From Apostichopus japonicus (taxonomy: Eukaryota; Echinodermata; Holothuroidea; Aspidochirotida; Stichopodidae), in contig NC_092562.1 in assembly GCF_037975245.1 (NCBI RefSeq), positions 27,198,554 through 27,262,553 of the forward strand: 64,000 nt of DNA, given 5' to 3'. The position numbers were made by a program, and so were the translations under genes. The notes beneath the pieces were generated by a model. It was given only the letters and a program-made list of their open reading frames with translations. It ran no database searches and was not told the origin of the DNA. Numbering within the stretch: position 1 is the first letter of the stretch; every line of letters starts with the position of its first letter. This document shows positions 48,360 through 59,545 of the stretch, piece after piece.

Positions 48360-48830
48360 TGATATTGATCATAAATATATGAGCAAATAACATGCATTTC
48401 TGACTATCTTGCCAGTATATTGTTTTATATAATGCTGTAAACCAGCTCTGTCTTCTGCTTTGAATTTTAGCTGTAACAACTAATGAGGAGAGTGATGGAG
48501 ATGAAGATCATATCCCTGTTTGCAACCGTCGCAACACTTCAAAGGGTCAAAAAGGTATGGACTGCAATCTCTACCATTTGCATTAAAGCAAAAATTTATA
48601 CTACAATATATATATAGGAGGGATGGAAGTATTTATGTTAATTCCTTTTATGTTTACTCAATTATTTTTAGATCACATATCATTTCATCACATGCAAAGT
48701 ATATTTTAGCAGTGCTGCTCATTAGGTTTTAGTCTTCCACTGCTAACAACTGATAGGCAATGACTGGTGGTTGTTTGTTGTATGGACATTCAATCCCAAT
48801 CTGGTGCTCTGAAATTGTTACTTTGAAACA
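48360..48830. repeat. Duplicated block, copy 2
   Basis: Counterpart of 46440-47080, with the same intron-exon-intron layout and a 1920-bp offset at the exon start. Confidence 0.7.
48471..48554 (+). CDS. Exon-like segment, duplicated copy 2
   Basis: Same 84-bp length and splice borders as the copy at 46551, encoding VTTNEESDGDEDHIPVCN then RRNTSKGQK. The six base differences from copy 1 within the segment all change the amino acid, which argues against purifying selection on at least one copy. Confidence 0.4.
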
Positions 48831-49439
48831 CTGTGAACATAGTTTACCATCATATGGTTCTCTACACATAGTGATATAAGGATAAAGATTTGGGCAAATC
48901 TCACTGGTTACCAGACTACCAGTTGTACTTCATTCTTACCCACCGATGCCAAAATTATTGTTTGTTTGGGCATCTTGACCAATCAACCCCAAAGTGGTTG
49001 TGGTACAACAGTACCAGGGATGGTTTGTCAAGAGGAATTTTCCTACACATTCAATTCTAGCAAATAGATATTACTCTAGACTCCACCCCAGCTCTTATTG
49101 TGGTCTGCTGAAGATCACTTAAATATGGGTCCGTGTCTGTTCAGTGTCTCTCTTTGTGGGGACAGATGAAGCACTTGTGCATTGTGATATCATATAATAT
49201 CAAAGCTGAATGCTTTTGCATGAATTTGGGCAATTATAGTAATCATGACATTTTAGTTATAGAAAGTGCTTCCATGTGTAGAGATGCCTGTTCATGGAAG
49301 TGCAGGAGAGTATAGAATGTGTCAAGGGTCACTTGTACGTCAGTTCAAAATAGTTTGTGTTTTTTGTAAGTTTTCACTGTGATTTACTAGTACTGAGTAC
49401 ATTCTACTATTTGATGTGATATGATATTATTTCTTACAG

Positions 49440-49512
49440 TAAGGAAGTATACCATATGGGAAAAGAACCATGAGAAGAAAATACATCACAGGAACCTCAA
49501 AGACGATGCAAG
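49440..49512 (+). CDS. Exon-like segment, basic (KNHEKKIHHRNLKD)
   Basis: A 73-bp open segment between TTTCTTACAG and GTAGAA. Entering in phase 1, as required by the 84-bp exons, it encodes RKYTIWEKNHEKKIHHRNLK then DDAR, leaving in phase 2. The phase agreement is the main support; no family is recognised. Confidence 0.3.
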
Positions 49513-50896
49513 GTAGAAAAATCTGCTTAAATCACAGGAAGTCTTATCAAACCTTCAATCAATTGTGGATCCATGTTTGACTTTAGTATTAGTTAATTAT
49601 TTATTTATTTATTTGTTTGCCACAAAAGTACAAAGTGGAGGGAAGTCTTCCATAAAGCTTAAAAGCATAACAATATGGAAGACTATATGGCACATAAAAT
49701 GGCACATAAAATGTCAGTAACTGGAACCTCAATTAATGGAATGGACCATTTACTTTTAATCATTCATTCCAGCATTCCACTTACTAAAACCATGAGTTTC
49801 AATTTTTAATCATGTATATTAGGCATATTAGTCACAAGCTAGACAGTAAAAAGTTCAATAACAAGAACTTTGTTGACAACTGTGTCTGCTATATGTATAC
49901 CATCATATCATAATTATGGTTAGCCAGGCACAATACTGTTGACTACTGCATGTATCTGTATCTTTAAAAAGTAAGCTAGTTTTCAGTAGCAACAATATTC
50001 CATGTGGGGTTCAGTGACATCACTGTATAGTTCATATTGTTAATAATCTGTCAAAATTCACAGAACAGGTCAGTGTTTCAAATTTTCTTTTTTGGGGGGG
50101 GGGTGGATATACATAGTAAGAGCCTTTGCCAACATAGGCTAACTTCTCAAGCCCATTCCTTTTCAAAATTTAATCTCTCACCCTCACTACAGAAGGAAAC
50201 TTGCAAGAGAGATTTATCAGATGAGTCACAATCAGATATTTTAGCACCCATGTTGTTATTATTCTGGTAAACAAATGTGTCAAATTATCCCTATGTTACC
50301 CTGAAATGTGCATGATCAGATGATTTGTGGACATTTGTGTTGATATTAATTATTGGCATGTATTGAAACATAATGGTTAGCCTAGTTATAATATTTAATT
50401 GAGCTATTTTACATGAATATTAGGTCAAATGTCGTTTTGCAAATGCTTCTTACCTAACATGGCCGATGAAGTAGTGGCTCATCTATGATGTTAAAGAACG
50501 AGGTCATCTACGAGTCTTTTCTGATAACATATGTAAAAATTAAGTATAGTGTGGAAAACCACTTGAATTAAACTGTTAAATATTCATGTGAATAATGATA
50601 TACAATTGATCATATGGGAAAGGACATTATGTCATCAATTATTCATGAGTTGTGCAGTGTTTTTACTAGGATGTTAGTAATGGGGGATTGCCTCAGTCAG
50701 TTTTTTTAATTTGTCGGCTGGGGTAGGGGGTGATTTTCCCATTTTTTTTTATTTGTATATTAAGAAGTCGCTAATACTTTGCTGATGTTTTTTTTTTGCA
50801 CCTAGATCAAAAAAAGATTAATGACTTCCTAAAGACACAGGGTGAAGATGTCCCATACAACTGGTTTATTGTGAAACAAAAATTATAAATGAATCT
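49513..50896. other. Unassigned sequence
   Basis: About 1.4 kb, AT-rich, with a G run near 50094-50103 and T runs near 50740 and 50790. No gene recognised. Confidence 0.4.
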
Positions 50897-51565
50897 GGGT
50901 CATTCCATGCCAAATCAACAAGCAAAATTTGATTTCGACACCCACCATCTCAGATTTTCACCAAATTCGGTATGGAGTTTCATAATATAAAGATAGGAAT
51001 CCACGCCAAATTTTAGCTGAAAATATTAATCGGTTCCCGAGATATCGGCTTTCAAAAATTGGTGAAATTGACCCCGAAAGTTCAAAATGGCGGCCATTTT
51101 GAATTGACCTAAATTAATACCCCAGGACTTATTCTTCAATAACTTTTCTTCTGAGTAAGCTACAGACATGAAACTTGGGAGTTAAGTAATTTAAAGCATG
51201 GAGATTCTCAATATGGACATTAATTTAATGTAGGAGGGTACTAAAGGTAACTTAAAGGGATTTTGAAATTTAATGAGTGAAAAAAAATTGCGAAAACTAT
51301 ATTTTCACACCATCTCATACATATGAAAAATTTTCAATGTGGGACAGCATCTATGAATCTGAAATTTGGCACATTGATAAAGCATATAACAAAGGACTGT
51401 TATGCAAAAATTTGTGATGGTACTCTCGCTCTAAATGGAAATATTTTTTTTTGAAGTTGGAGAAAAATGTCACAAATTTTGGCCGAAAGTGTTCATTTCG
51501 GTCACGTAAAATCTGCCTTCGGGATAAGCTCCAATATTTTTCTTTTCAAATTTTAAGGAAAAAGT
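50897..51565. repeat. Left terminal inverted repeat of the 4.6-kb transposon
   Basis: About 665 bp matching the reverse complement of 54845-55509 at high identity. Mismatches are scattered and mostly single bases; the match fades after TCCAATATTTTTCTTTTC near the inner edge. It includes AAAATGGCGGCCATTTTGAA, itself a near palindrome. Confidence 0.88.
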
Positions 51566-52140
51566 TTCTCTTTATACTTTGACACTATACTTAGGATGAA
51601 AATACTTTAGAAAATCACTTCCAAAGCCATCATTTATTACGCATTATTCATCTGAAAAAGGCAGTTCAATTATGCTCGGAATTATCACATATACTGTACA
51701 GTATATGTATATGTTCATGACGCATGGTACAAATTTAAGCTTATCCTCAGAAAGCTTTCACCATTGCTATTTTGCACCCATAATTAGTTAGCAATCTTAT
51801 TTCAAATGGGTGGTAACAACTGACCCTTCTCTTCTCACCCTTCTATCCAAATTGTTTATCTGGTCAGTAAAATGATCACTGTTGTGCAAAGGCAAATCAC
51901 AATGTTCACACCTTGGATGAAGCAAAGAGGCTTAGAAGACAGGATGTGGTTTGCTCTTGAATGGTCTTTTTTGTTTCCAGTAAATTATGTTGTAGCAGCA
52001 ATGGGTACATGGTCTGACCATGTCTTTGAAGTCATATTATTCACCATAGTTTCTCTTATCATTCAGTCAAGGAAAGTTCTTTATACAGTACTAGCCAGTG
52101 TTAAATATTTAGTTTCATTTGGAAATTATTATCATCAAAT
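51566..52140. other. Transposon 5' internal region
   Basis: Between the left TIR and the transposase start. An overlapping open frame of 100 codons (51872-52174) has no recognisable domain and ends inside the transposase frame; it is probably leader sequence. Confidence 0.45.
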
Positions 52141-54750
52141 ATGTCTTCTAAGCAGGAATGTTCATTCGGAGTGAAGCTTTCAGATAGTTGTCACTTACTA
52201 GATTATACAAGATCCAAAGGATTAAAGCCAGTAAAAACTTTAAAGCCGCAAGATATTGAGTTACTTTCATGGAGGGTACCAGGTTTGAATTTTGAGTCCA
52301 ATTTAGATATTTGTCTTCATCATGAACAGAAATTTCTGATGAGATATAGTCTTCTTCAGAAAAAATGTTGTGATCCATTTCAAAAGCATAAAGGGGTAGT
52401 AAAAGGCACACTCAGGGAAATTCCTATGGAAATGGCACAAGCTTTCAAAAAGTTGGAAATTGATGTTGTACCAGGACAGAAGCTTTGTGCAAAATGTCGT
52501 GTACAATTTTATAAATCGCAGAAGAAGCAAATAGAAACAACAAGTAGCGAAAGCGATATTGAAGCACAATCTGTTGCCCGCGAGGATGAAGTTCGAGAAG
52601 ACCTCGATTCAAGTTTGGATGACTATGGTGTTAGCCCAGTAAAACTTCATGGCATTGCATCACATTCCAGAGTCACATATGGTAAAAGGAAATTCCAGCA
52701 AGTTAAGGAAAAACTGCAAGAACAACAATCATCTGTACAGGAGAAGCTATCCAAAATTATCAAAGTTACACCTGAAAAGTTGGAAAGTCCACCTGAAGAA
52801 CAACCAGAAAGCTTGGAAGAACTGAAGCAGAAAGCAAAAGATCTTGATACACTGGTTGCACTTATGAAGGAGAAAATGAGAAACTTGGACAGGAAGAAGA
52901 AAATCCAAATTTTAACTCTTGCTCCAAGTTCATGGTCTGTCGCTAAAGTAAGCAGAACATTCAATGTCACACAATACGTTGTGAGGCAAGCGAGGAAACT
53001 GGGATTTATGGAACTGCCAGAACAAAGATCAGGAAGACCACTTGCTAAGGAGATACAAGACCTGGTCATAAAATTTTATTCAGATGATGAATACAGCAGG
53101 CAGATGCCAGGAAAAAAGGACTTTGTGAGTGTTAAGAGGAATGTCCATGTGCAAAAAAGACTTTTGCTTTGCAGCTTAAAGGAGTTATATGCTGCATTTG
53201 AACAAAATCATCCAAATGTCAAAATTGGATTTTCTAAATTCTGTAGCCTTCGGCCTAAATGGTGTGTACTGGTAGGATCATCAGGAACCCACTCAGTGTG
53301 TGTATGCACAATTCATCAAAATGTGGAATTAATGGTCAGTGCTCTTAAATCGGATACCGACACTCATAAACTTGTAGAGATGATGGTTTGTGATCGAGAC
53401 AACAAAGAGTGCATGATACATCGCTGCAAAGACTGCCCCAATGTGGACGAAATACGTCAATATTTACAAAGTCATCTTCAAGAAAACGAAGAAGATTGTG
53501 AAGATGGAGATGCAGGTCCAGAAGATGAATTTATAGAATTCAAACAATGGACTACCACTGACAGGGCTGAGCTTTTAACAATAAAAATGTCTGTAGGTGA
53601 ATTCATTGAATCACTAATAGGTAAACTTGATCAACTCACTAAACATTCCTTCATTGCAAAGGCACAATCCAGATACTTAAAGAAATGCAAAGAGGATTTG
53701 AAAAATGATGAAGCAATTGTACTTCTGGATTTTGCAGAAAATTACAAATTTGTCATACAGGATGAAGTCCAATCATATCATTGGAATCAGCAGTCTTGCA
53801 GCCTTCACCCAGTGGTCATTTACTATAAACAAAATGACAACCTAACAGATGATTCTGTCTGCTTTATTTCTGATGACCTTAATCACGATGTTGACTTTGT
53901 TCATGAAGTTATGAATGGGACAGTTAAACACATAATGGAAAATATAAGTGACAAAATTTAAAAAATTAGATATTTTAGTGATGGGTGTGCAGGACAATAT
54001 AAAAACTGTAAAAATTTCATTAATTTATGCTTTCATGAAAAGGATTTCAATTTAACTTGTGAGTGGACATTCTTTGCAACCAGCCATGGTAAATCTCCCT
54101 GTGATGGCCTTGGTGGAACAATAAAACGGCTGACAGCTAGAGCAAGCCTGCAAAGACCCATGCAGAACCAAATTCTTACTGCTAAAGGTGTTTATGACTT
54201 TTGTGCAAGAGAAATAAAGAATATCAAAGTGTATTTCATCAAAAAGGAGGAAAATGATGAGATAAGAAAGAAATTAGAAGAGCGGTATTTAACAACCAAC
54301 ACTCTTCCAGGAACACGTAGTTTTCATCATTTCACCCCATCGTTATCAAGTGTGGTTGCTGCTAAGCGTGTTTCAAGTGATGATAATTATGCCATCAAAT
54401 TTGACCTTGTTTTAAACAGATGCACTACAGAGGACACCGAACATGTAAATGTAAAAGCCTCAGACTTTACTGTTTGTTTCTATGATGATTTATTGTGGAT
54501 TTGCCTTGTTGATATAATTGATTCGGAAGAACGTGATGCAAAATGCAATTTCATGCACCCACATTACCCAGCAAATTCATTTTATTGGCCTCGCAGGGAA
54601 GACAGCTGTTATGTTCCACTGAACAACATTCTTTGTGTAATTGATGCACCATACACAGCCACTGGTCGCCAGTATAATTTACCAAGCACTACTGTCACAT
54701 TGATAAGGGAGCAATTGAAAAAGAAAAATATTCTGAGTGAAGTTCTGTAG
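52141..54750 (+). pseudogene. DDE/D-type transposase, one in-frame stop
   Basis: A single frame of 870 codons runs from ATG 52141 to TAG 54750, broken only by TAA at 53959-53961 (codon 607). The N-terminus is cysteine/histidine-rich (CLHHEQKF, QKKCCDPF, CAKCR at about 98-160), followed by a charged coiled-coil-like stretch (about 225-260) and a helix-turn-helix-like VAKVSRTFNVTQYVVRQA (about 270-290). Candidate catalytic acids are Asp530 in LLDFAENY, Asp614 in YFSDGCAGQYKN and the Asp at about 655 in SHGKSPCDGLGG. The stop separates the first acid from the second, so the copy is inactive unless the stop is read through. The product would move the enclosing element by binding its TIRs. Confidence 0.8.
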
Positions 54751-54844
54751 TGAACACGATGATGGTGTTCAAATTTAAGGTTAATGATATTTGTAAGTGA
54801 GTAATTAATTGTTTTTTCACCCTAAATGCAATGTAGGTCTACTT

Positions 54845-55509
54845 GGAGATAATTTCTCCTTTAAAATGAAAAGAAAAATATTGGAGCTTATCCCGAAGGC
54901 AGATTTTACGTGACCGAAATGAACACTTTCGGCCAAAATTTGTGACATTTTTCTCCAACTTCAAAAAAAAAAATTTCCATTTAGAGCGAGAGTACCATCA
55001 CAAATTTTTGCATAACAGTTCTTTGTTATATGCTTTATCAATGTGCCAAATTTCAGATTCATAGATGCTGTCCCACATTGAAAATTTTTCATATGTATGA
55101 GAAGGTGTGAAAATATAGTTTTTGCAATTTTTTTTCACTCATTAAATTTCAAAATCCCTTTAAGTTACCTTTATTACCCTCCTACATTAAATTAATGTCC
55201 ATATTGAGAATCTCCATGCTTTAAATTACTTTAATCCCAAGTTTCATGTCTGTAGCTTACTCAGAAGAAAAGTTATTGAAGAATAAGTCCGGGGGTATTA
55301 ATTTAGGTCAATTCAAAATGGCCGCCATTTTGAACTTTCGGGGTCAATTTCACCAATTTTTGAAAGCCGATATCTCGGGAACCGATTAATATTTTCAGCT
55401 AAAATTTGGCGTGGATTCCTAACTTTATATTATGAAACTCCATACCGAATTTGGTAAAAATCTGAGATGGTGGGTGTCGGGCCCTTGTTGAGTTGGCATG
55501 GAATGACCC
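54845..55509. repeat. Right terminal inverted repeat of the 4.6-kb transposon
   Basis: Reverse complement of 50897-51565, ending GGCATGGAATGACCC, followed by the ATCT duplication. Confidence 0.88.
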
Positions 55510-55513
55510 ATCT

Positions 55514-57949
55514 GGCAAATGCCAGAAGCTGGCAGAGAAAAGAATGTTAAGTATGTTGGCAGATTAATTTAATCTTGTATGTTGATCCTGTAAAATATTA
55601 CAAAGATTTAAAGTTATAGTCTCAGAAAAACAACCAATTAGTGAGAGAAGAAATTAATGAGATGATCTTCCTATTTTTTTTTGGAAAACTGGAGAAGTAT
55701 GTCATATTATCGACACCAATTCAAAATTACCAACCACTAACACAAAGTAATTAGGGTGAAACTGAACCACTGTATTCATGTACATTATTTGTTTTTTCAA
55801 ATTGATAAGCGTTATTCATGTTCTTTGTAGTTTTGGAAAACTATTAAGCAGTTTGGTTCAGCCATGATTGAACAGGTCTCCTATTAAAACAGAATAGTAA
55901 CACAAAATGATATTTGATTTGCTTAGGTTGTACATTTTCAATAGCATACAAATGGAATGTTGTTACAACTTCAAATTACAAATCAAGCAATCCCTGCATA
56001 GATCATGCTACCCCTGACTAGATGTCCCTTTTTGCAAATGAAAAAGAACTTACCTATACTACAAACTAGTATTCCAAATTAAGTGTATGTTAATTGAACT
56101 TGAAGCCCTGTAATACCATGTGATTGCAGAGAAAAGAGAGTTACTGTACCTGGCTATGGAGTATTAAGCCATGTCACATCATTATAAATTCTTGTTCCAA
56201 ATTAATAAAATGTCAATATCCTGCACTTTTCCATTTATGGGGGACAGCATCATCTCAATCATAATTTATGAACAGTTTGCACCAGAGAGAAATAAGCCAG
56301 ATACAGCTAAATTGTAAACACAATGTCATATTTCATATTTGATCATATTAAGTTAATGATCCTTATTGCCTTTTATCTACAAAACTTCATTATTAGGGCA
56401 TTGGAACTCCCTTTTATACCAATTTGCATTCAGGTTTATCTTACAAATTTGATGAGTTGTATTGAATTTAAATAATGTTTTACTTCAATTTAAAAATGTA
56501 TTGCATATTAAAACTGAATTGATGCTCTTTTTCTGTTTTTATAATTTCAAAATCTTTACTATACACTGAACAAAATGCCCGAATTGGAATCTTCTACTAA
56601 AGCAGATAAATTTCAAAGTAGTTTATAATTGACTTCTCTTAAAATATGTGTTACAACTGCCAGTTGTTAATCTCATATGTACAGTATAGTATTTGCATTT
56701 GCATCTGATGTCAGTTAGACTGTTCTCGTACTTGGTGAGTAGATGGTTGAGTAGATGAACCCACATTACATTTGGCGCTCATTTCAAAAAGAATAATGAG
56801 GTTATGGAAAGTACAATAATACTGCAACTGGAAGTTGATGTGTGAAGTTGTTGACTAGTGACTGGTTGATGTGTATTAAATTTGACATTACCCACAATAC
56901 TGAATAGGGGCATGTACATGGTTGAGGTAAGTAAGTAAAGGTAAAGTTATGCAGTTTAATTTAGAACCCAAGTTTTTAGCTGGTTGTCATTTCCACATAA
57001 TTGCACTAGAAACCTGATGATAAAGTGCTACATTTAGCAGGTTTTAGTCTGTTATTGTGTTGACACCAAAACAGAGCCCATAATAATGCATTCCTAACTG
57101 ATGTACTGCTAATGCTAAACACCTAGTTCTACAACACCTTTACAAATTATACATACAGAATATTGTTTTCACATGTTGTGAAGAGAGTATATAAATATGC
57201 ATTGGAAATCAATGAAATTCTTCAATGTCTGCATCTAATGAAAAAAATATGCATTATTTTCTGTGGTTCATATTGCATCTTCTTTCAATAAGAGTAATGC
57301 CAGTATGAGCGTTTAACAAGTGGTGCTTGTAAATCAGCTGTAGGCTGACAAGTATTCTCCTCTGCAATCATGCCTGTTCCACTGCACATGATCATGCAAC
57401 ATAAATGGTACAACAAACACATGTGTTTAGGATGCTGATGTATGAACCAATAATTATAAACTAAACTAACATTTGACTGCATTTTGCCTTGAATTTCATG
57501 ACATTATACCTTTAATATTAAAAAATGCCAGGATGATAATTCCGAAGCTCACAAAGTCACATACTTTTGTGGATGATAAGGATTGCAGTATTGGCTGATG
57601 CTGCACAATTGGAGAATTGTTGGTTGGCAAAATTGAGACAAGTTGAATATTTCAGTAAGCGATATAAGAGCCCTGATTACACAAATGTTGTATTGTACTG
57701 AAGGTCATTACTTTTTAAGCAAAGTTTATGTTGGTTTTGGACTTTTATTATTATTTAATACCATAAATATTAATATATTGGCTAACAAACATTCAAATAT
57801 TGTATTGACTCTGATATGAATTTAAAAATATATTTCCGAAAGTGCTGAAGCTGCACAAAACTTTGTTATATCCTATCTTTAAGTATGCTTTGCATGTATA
57901 TATATAATTATAGATATAACATTTTGGGTGAAAAGTAGTTTGGGTGGAG
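55514..57949. other. Unassigned sequence with a possible second SET remnant
   Basis: AT-rich, no clear gene. At about 56131-56190 a short frame reads EKRVTVPGYGVLSH before decaying, resembling the GYGVL start of the SET fragment at 46037. A short (TA) stretch lies at 57896-57906. Confidence 0.35.
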
Positions 57950-59545
57950 ATGATTGGGGATGGGCATGGGGGTCTACTGGCAGGGGTACCCCACTAATAT
58001 AAATTACTGGAATTGCCCATCCCTTACATATAGAGTCCTGCCAATTATTTTCCGGTAGTTTTTAACTGGATACTTCATGAGCAGACCTAGGTCAATGAGG
58101 GGATGGGCTTTTTGGGGGTCTACTGGCACTTCTACCCCTCTAATAGAAATTTCTGGAAATGCCCAAACCTATATGAGTGATACCTATCATTTGTCAGTAG
58201 GTATCAACTGGTTACCTTATGAGCCGACCTAGGTCAATGAGGGGATGGGCTTTTTGGGGGTCTACTGCCAGGGGTACCCCACTAATATAAATTACTGGAA
58301 TTGCCCATCCCTTACATATAGAGTCCTGCCAATTATTTTCCGGTAGGTTTTAACTGGATACTTCATGAGCAGACCTAGGTCAATGAGGGGATGGGCTTTT
58401 TGGGGGTCTACTGGCACTTGTACCCCTCTAATAGAAATTTCTGGAAATTTTGCCCAAACCTTACATATGAGTGATACCTATCATTTGTCAGTAGGTATCA
58501 ACTGGTTACCTTATGAGCCGACCTAGGTCAATGAGGGGATTGGCTTTTTGGGGGTCTACTGCCAGGGGTACCCCACTAATATAAATTACTGGAATTGCCC
58601 ATCCCTTACATATAGAGTCCTGCTAATTATTTTTCGGTAGTTTTTAACTGGACACTTCATGAGCTGACCTAGGTCAATGAGGGGATTGGCTTTTTGGGGG
58701 TCTACTGGCAGGGGTACCCCACTCATAGAAATTTCTGGAAATGCCCATCCCTTACATATGAAGTGATACCTATCATTTTCCAGTAGGTTTCAACTGGTTA
58801 CATCATGAGCCGACCTAGGTCAATGAGGGGATGGGCTTTTTGGGGGTCTACTTGCAGGGGTACCCCACTAATAGAAATTTCTGGAAATGCCCATCCCTTA
58901 CATATGAGTGATACCTATCATTTTCCAGAAGGTATCAACTGGTTGACCTAGGTCAATGAAGGGATGGGTTTTTTGGGGGTCTACTGGCAGGGGTACCCCA
59001 CTAATATAAATTACTGGAATTGCCCATCCCTTACATATAGAGTCCTGCTAATTATTTTTTGGTAGTTTTTAACTGGATACTTCATGAGCTGACCTAAGTC
59101 AATGAGGGGATTGGCTTTTTGGGGGTCTACTGGCACGTGTATCCCACTAATAGAAATTTCTGGAAATGCCCAAACCTTACATATGTAGTGATACCTATCA
59201 TTTTCCAGTAGGTTTCTACTGGTTACATCATGAGCACACCTAGGTCAATGAGGGGGATTGGCATTTTGGGGGTCTACTTGCAGGGGTACCCCACTAATAC
59301 AAATTACTGGAATTGCCCATCCCTCACATATAGAGTCCTGCTAATCATTTTCCAGTAGTTTTCAACTGGTTACTTCATGAGCTCACCTAGGTCAATGAGG
59401 GGATGGGCATTTTGGGGGTCTACTGGCAGGGGTACCCACCAATAAAAATGACTGGAAATGCCCATCCCTTGTAACTCAAGTCCTGACCATCATTTTCCAA
59501 TAGGTTTCAAGTGGTTACCTCATGAGCTCACCTAGGTCATCCGTG
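57950..59545. repeat. Minisatellite, 11 copies of about 146 bp
   Basis: GGTCTACT marks units at 57971, 58117, 58259, 58405, 58553, 58699, 58845, 58978, 59124, 59271 and 59417. Units carry GACCTAGGTCAATGAGGGGA and GGGGTACCCCACTAATA. Variants alternate (ATAGAGTCCTGC versus ATGAGTGATACC spacers; GGCACTTGTACCCC versus GGCAGGGGTACCCC), giving a ~290-bp higher-order unit in the first part. One unit is shortened to 133 bp by loss of a CATGAGC segment. Two diverged units may extend the array to about 59600. Confidence 0.93.

Larger units (their letters stand above)
50897..55509 (+). mobile_element. 4.6-kb DNA transposon with ~665-bp TIRs and transposase
   Basis: Left end GGGTCATTCCATGCCAAATC at 50897 is mirrored at 55509, flanked by ATCT on both sides (50893-50896 and 55510-55513), a 4-bp target duplication. 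The long TIRs hold a transposase frame at 52141-54750. The 4-bp duplication, long TIRs and large DDE/D-type protein recall the Sola superfamily, but this assignment is from memory of general features. The high similarity of the TIRs and the nearly open frame indicate a recent insertion. Confidence 0.88.

Noticed and set aside
52647-53069. 140-codon minus-strand frame
   Set aside because: It is the antisense shadow of the transposase coding region.
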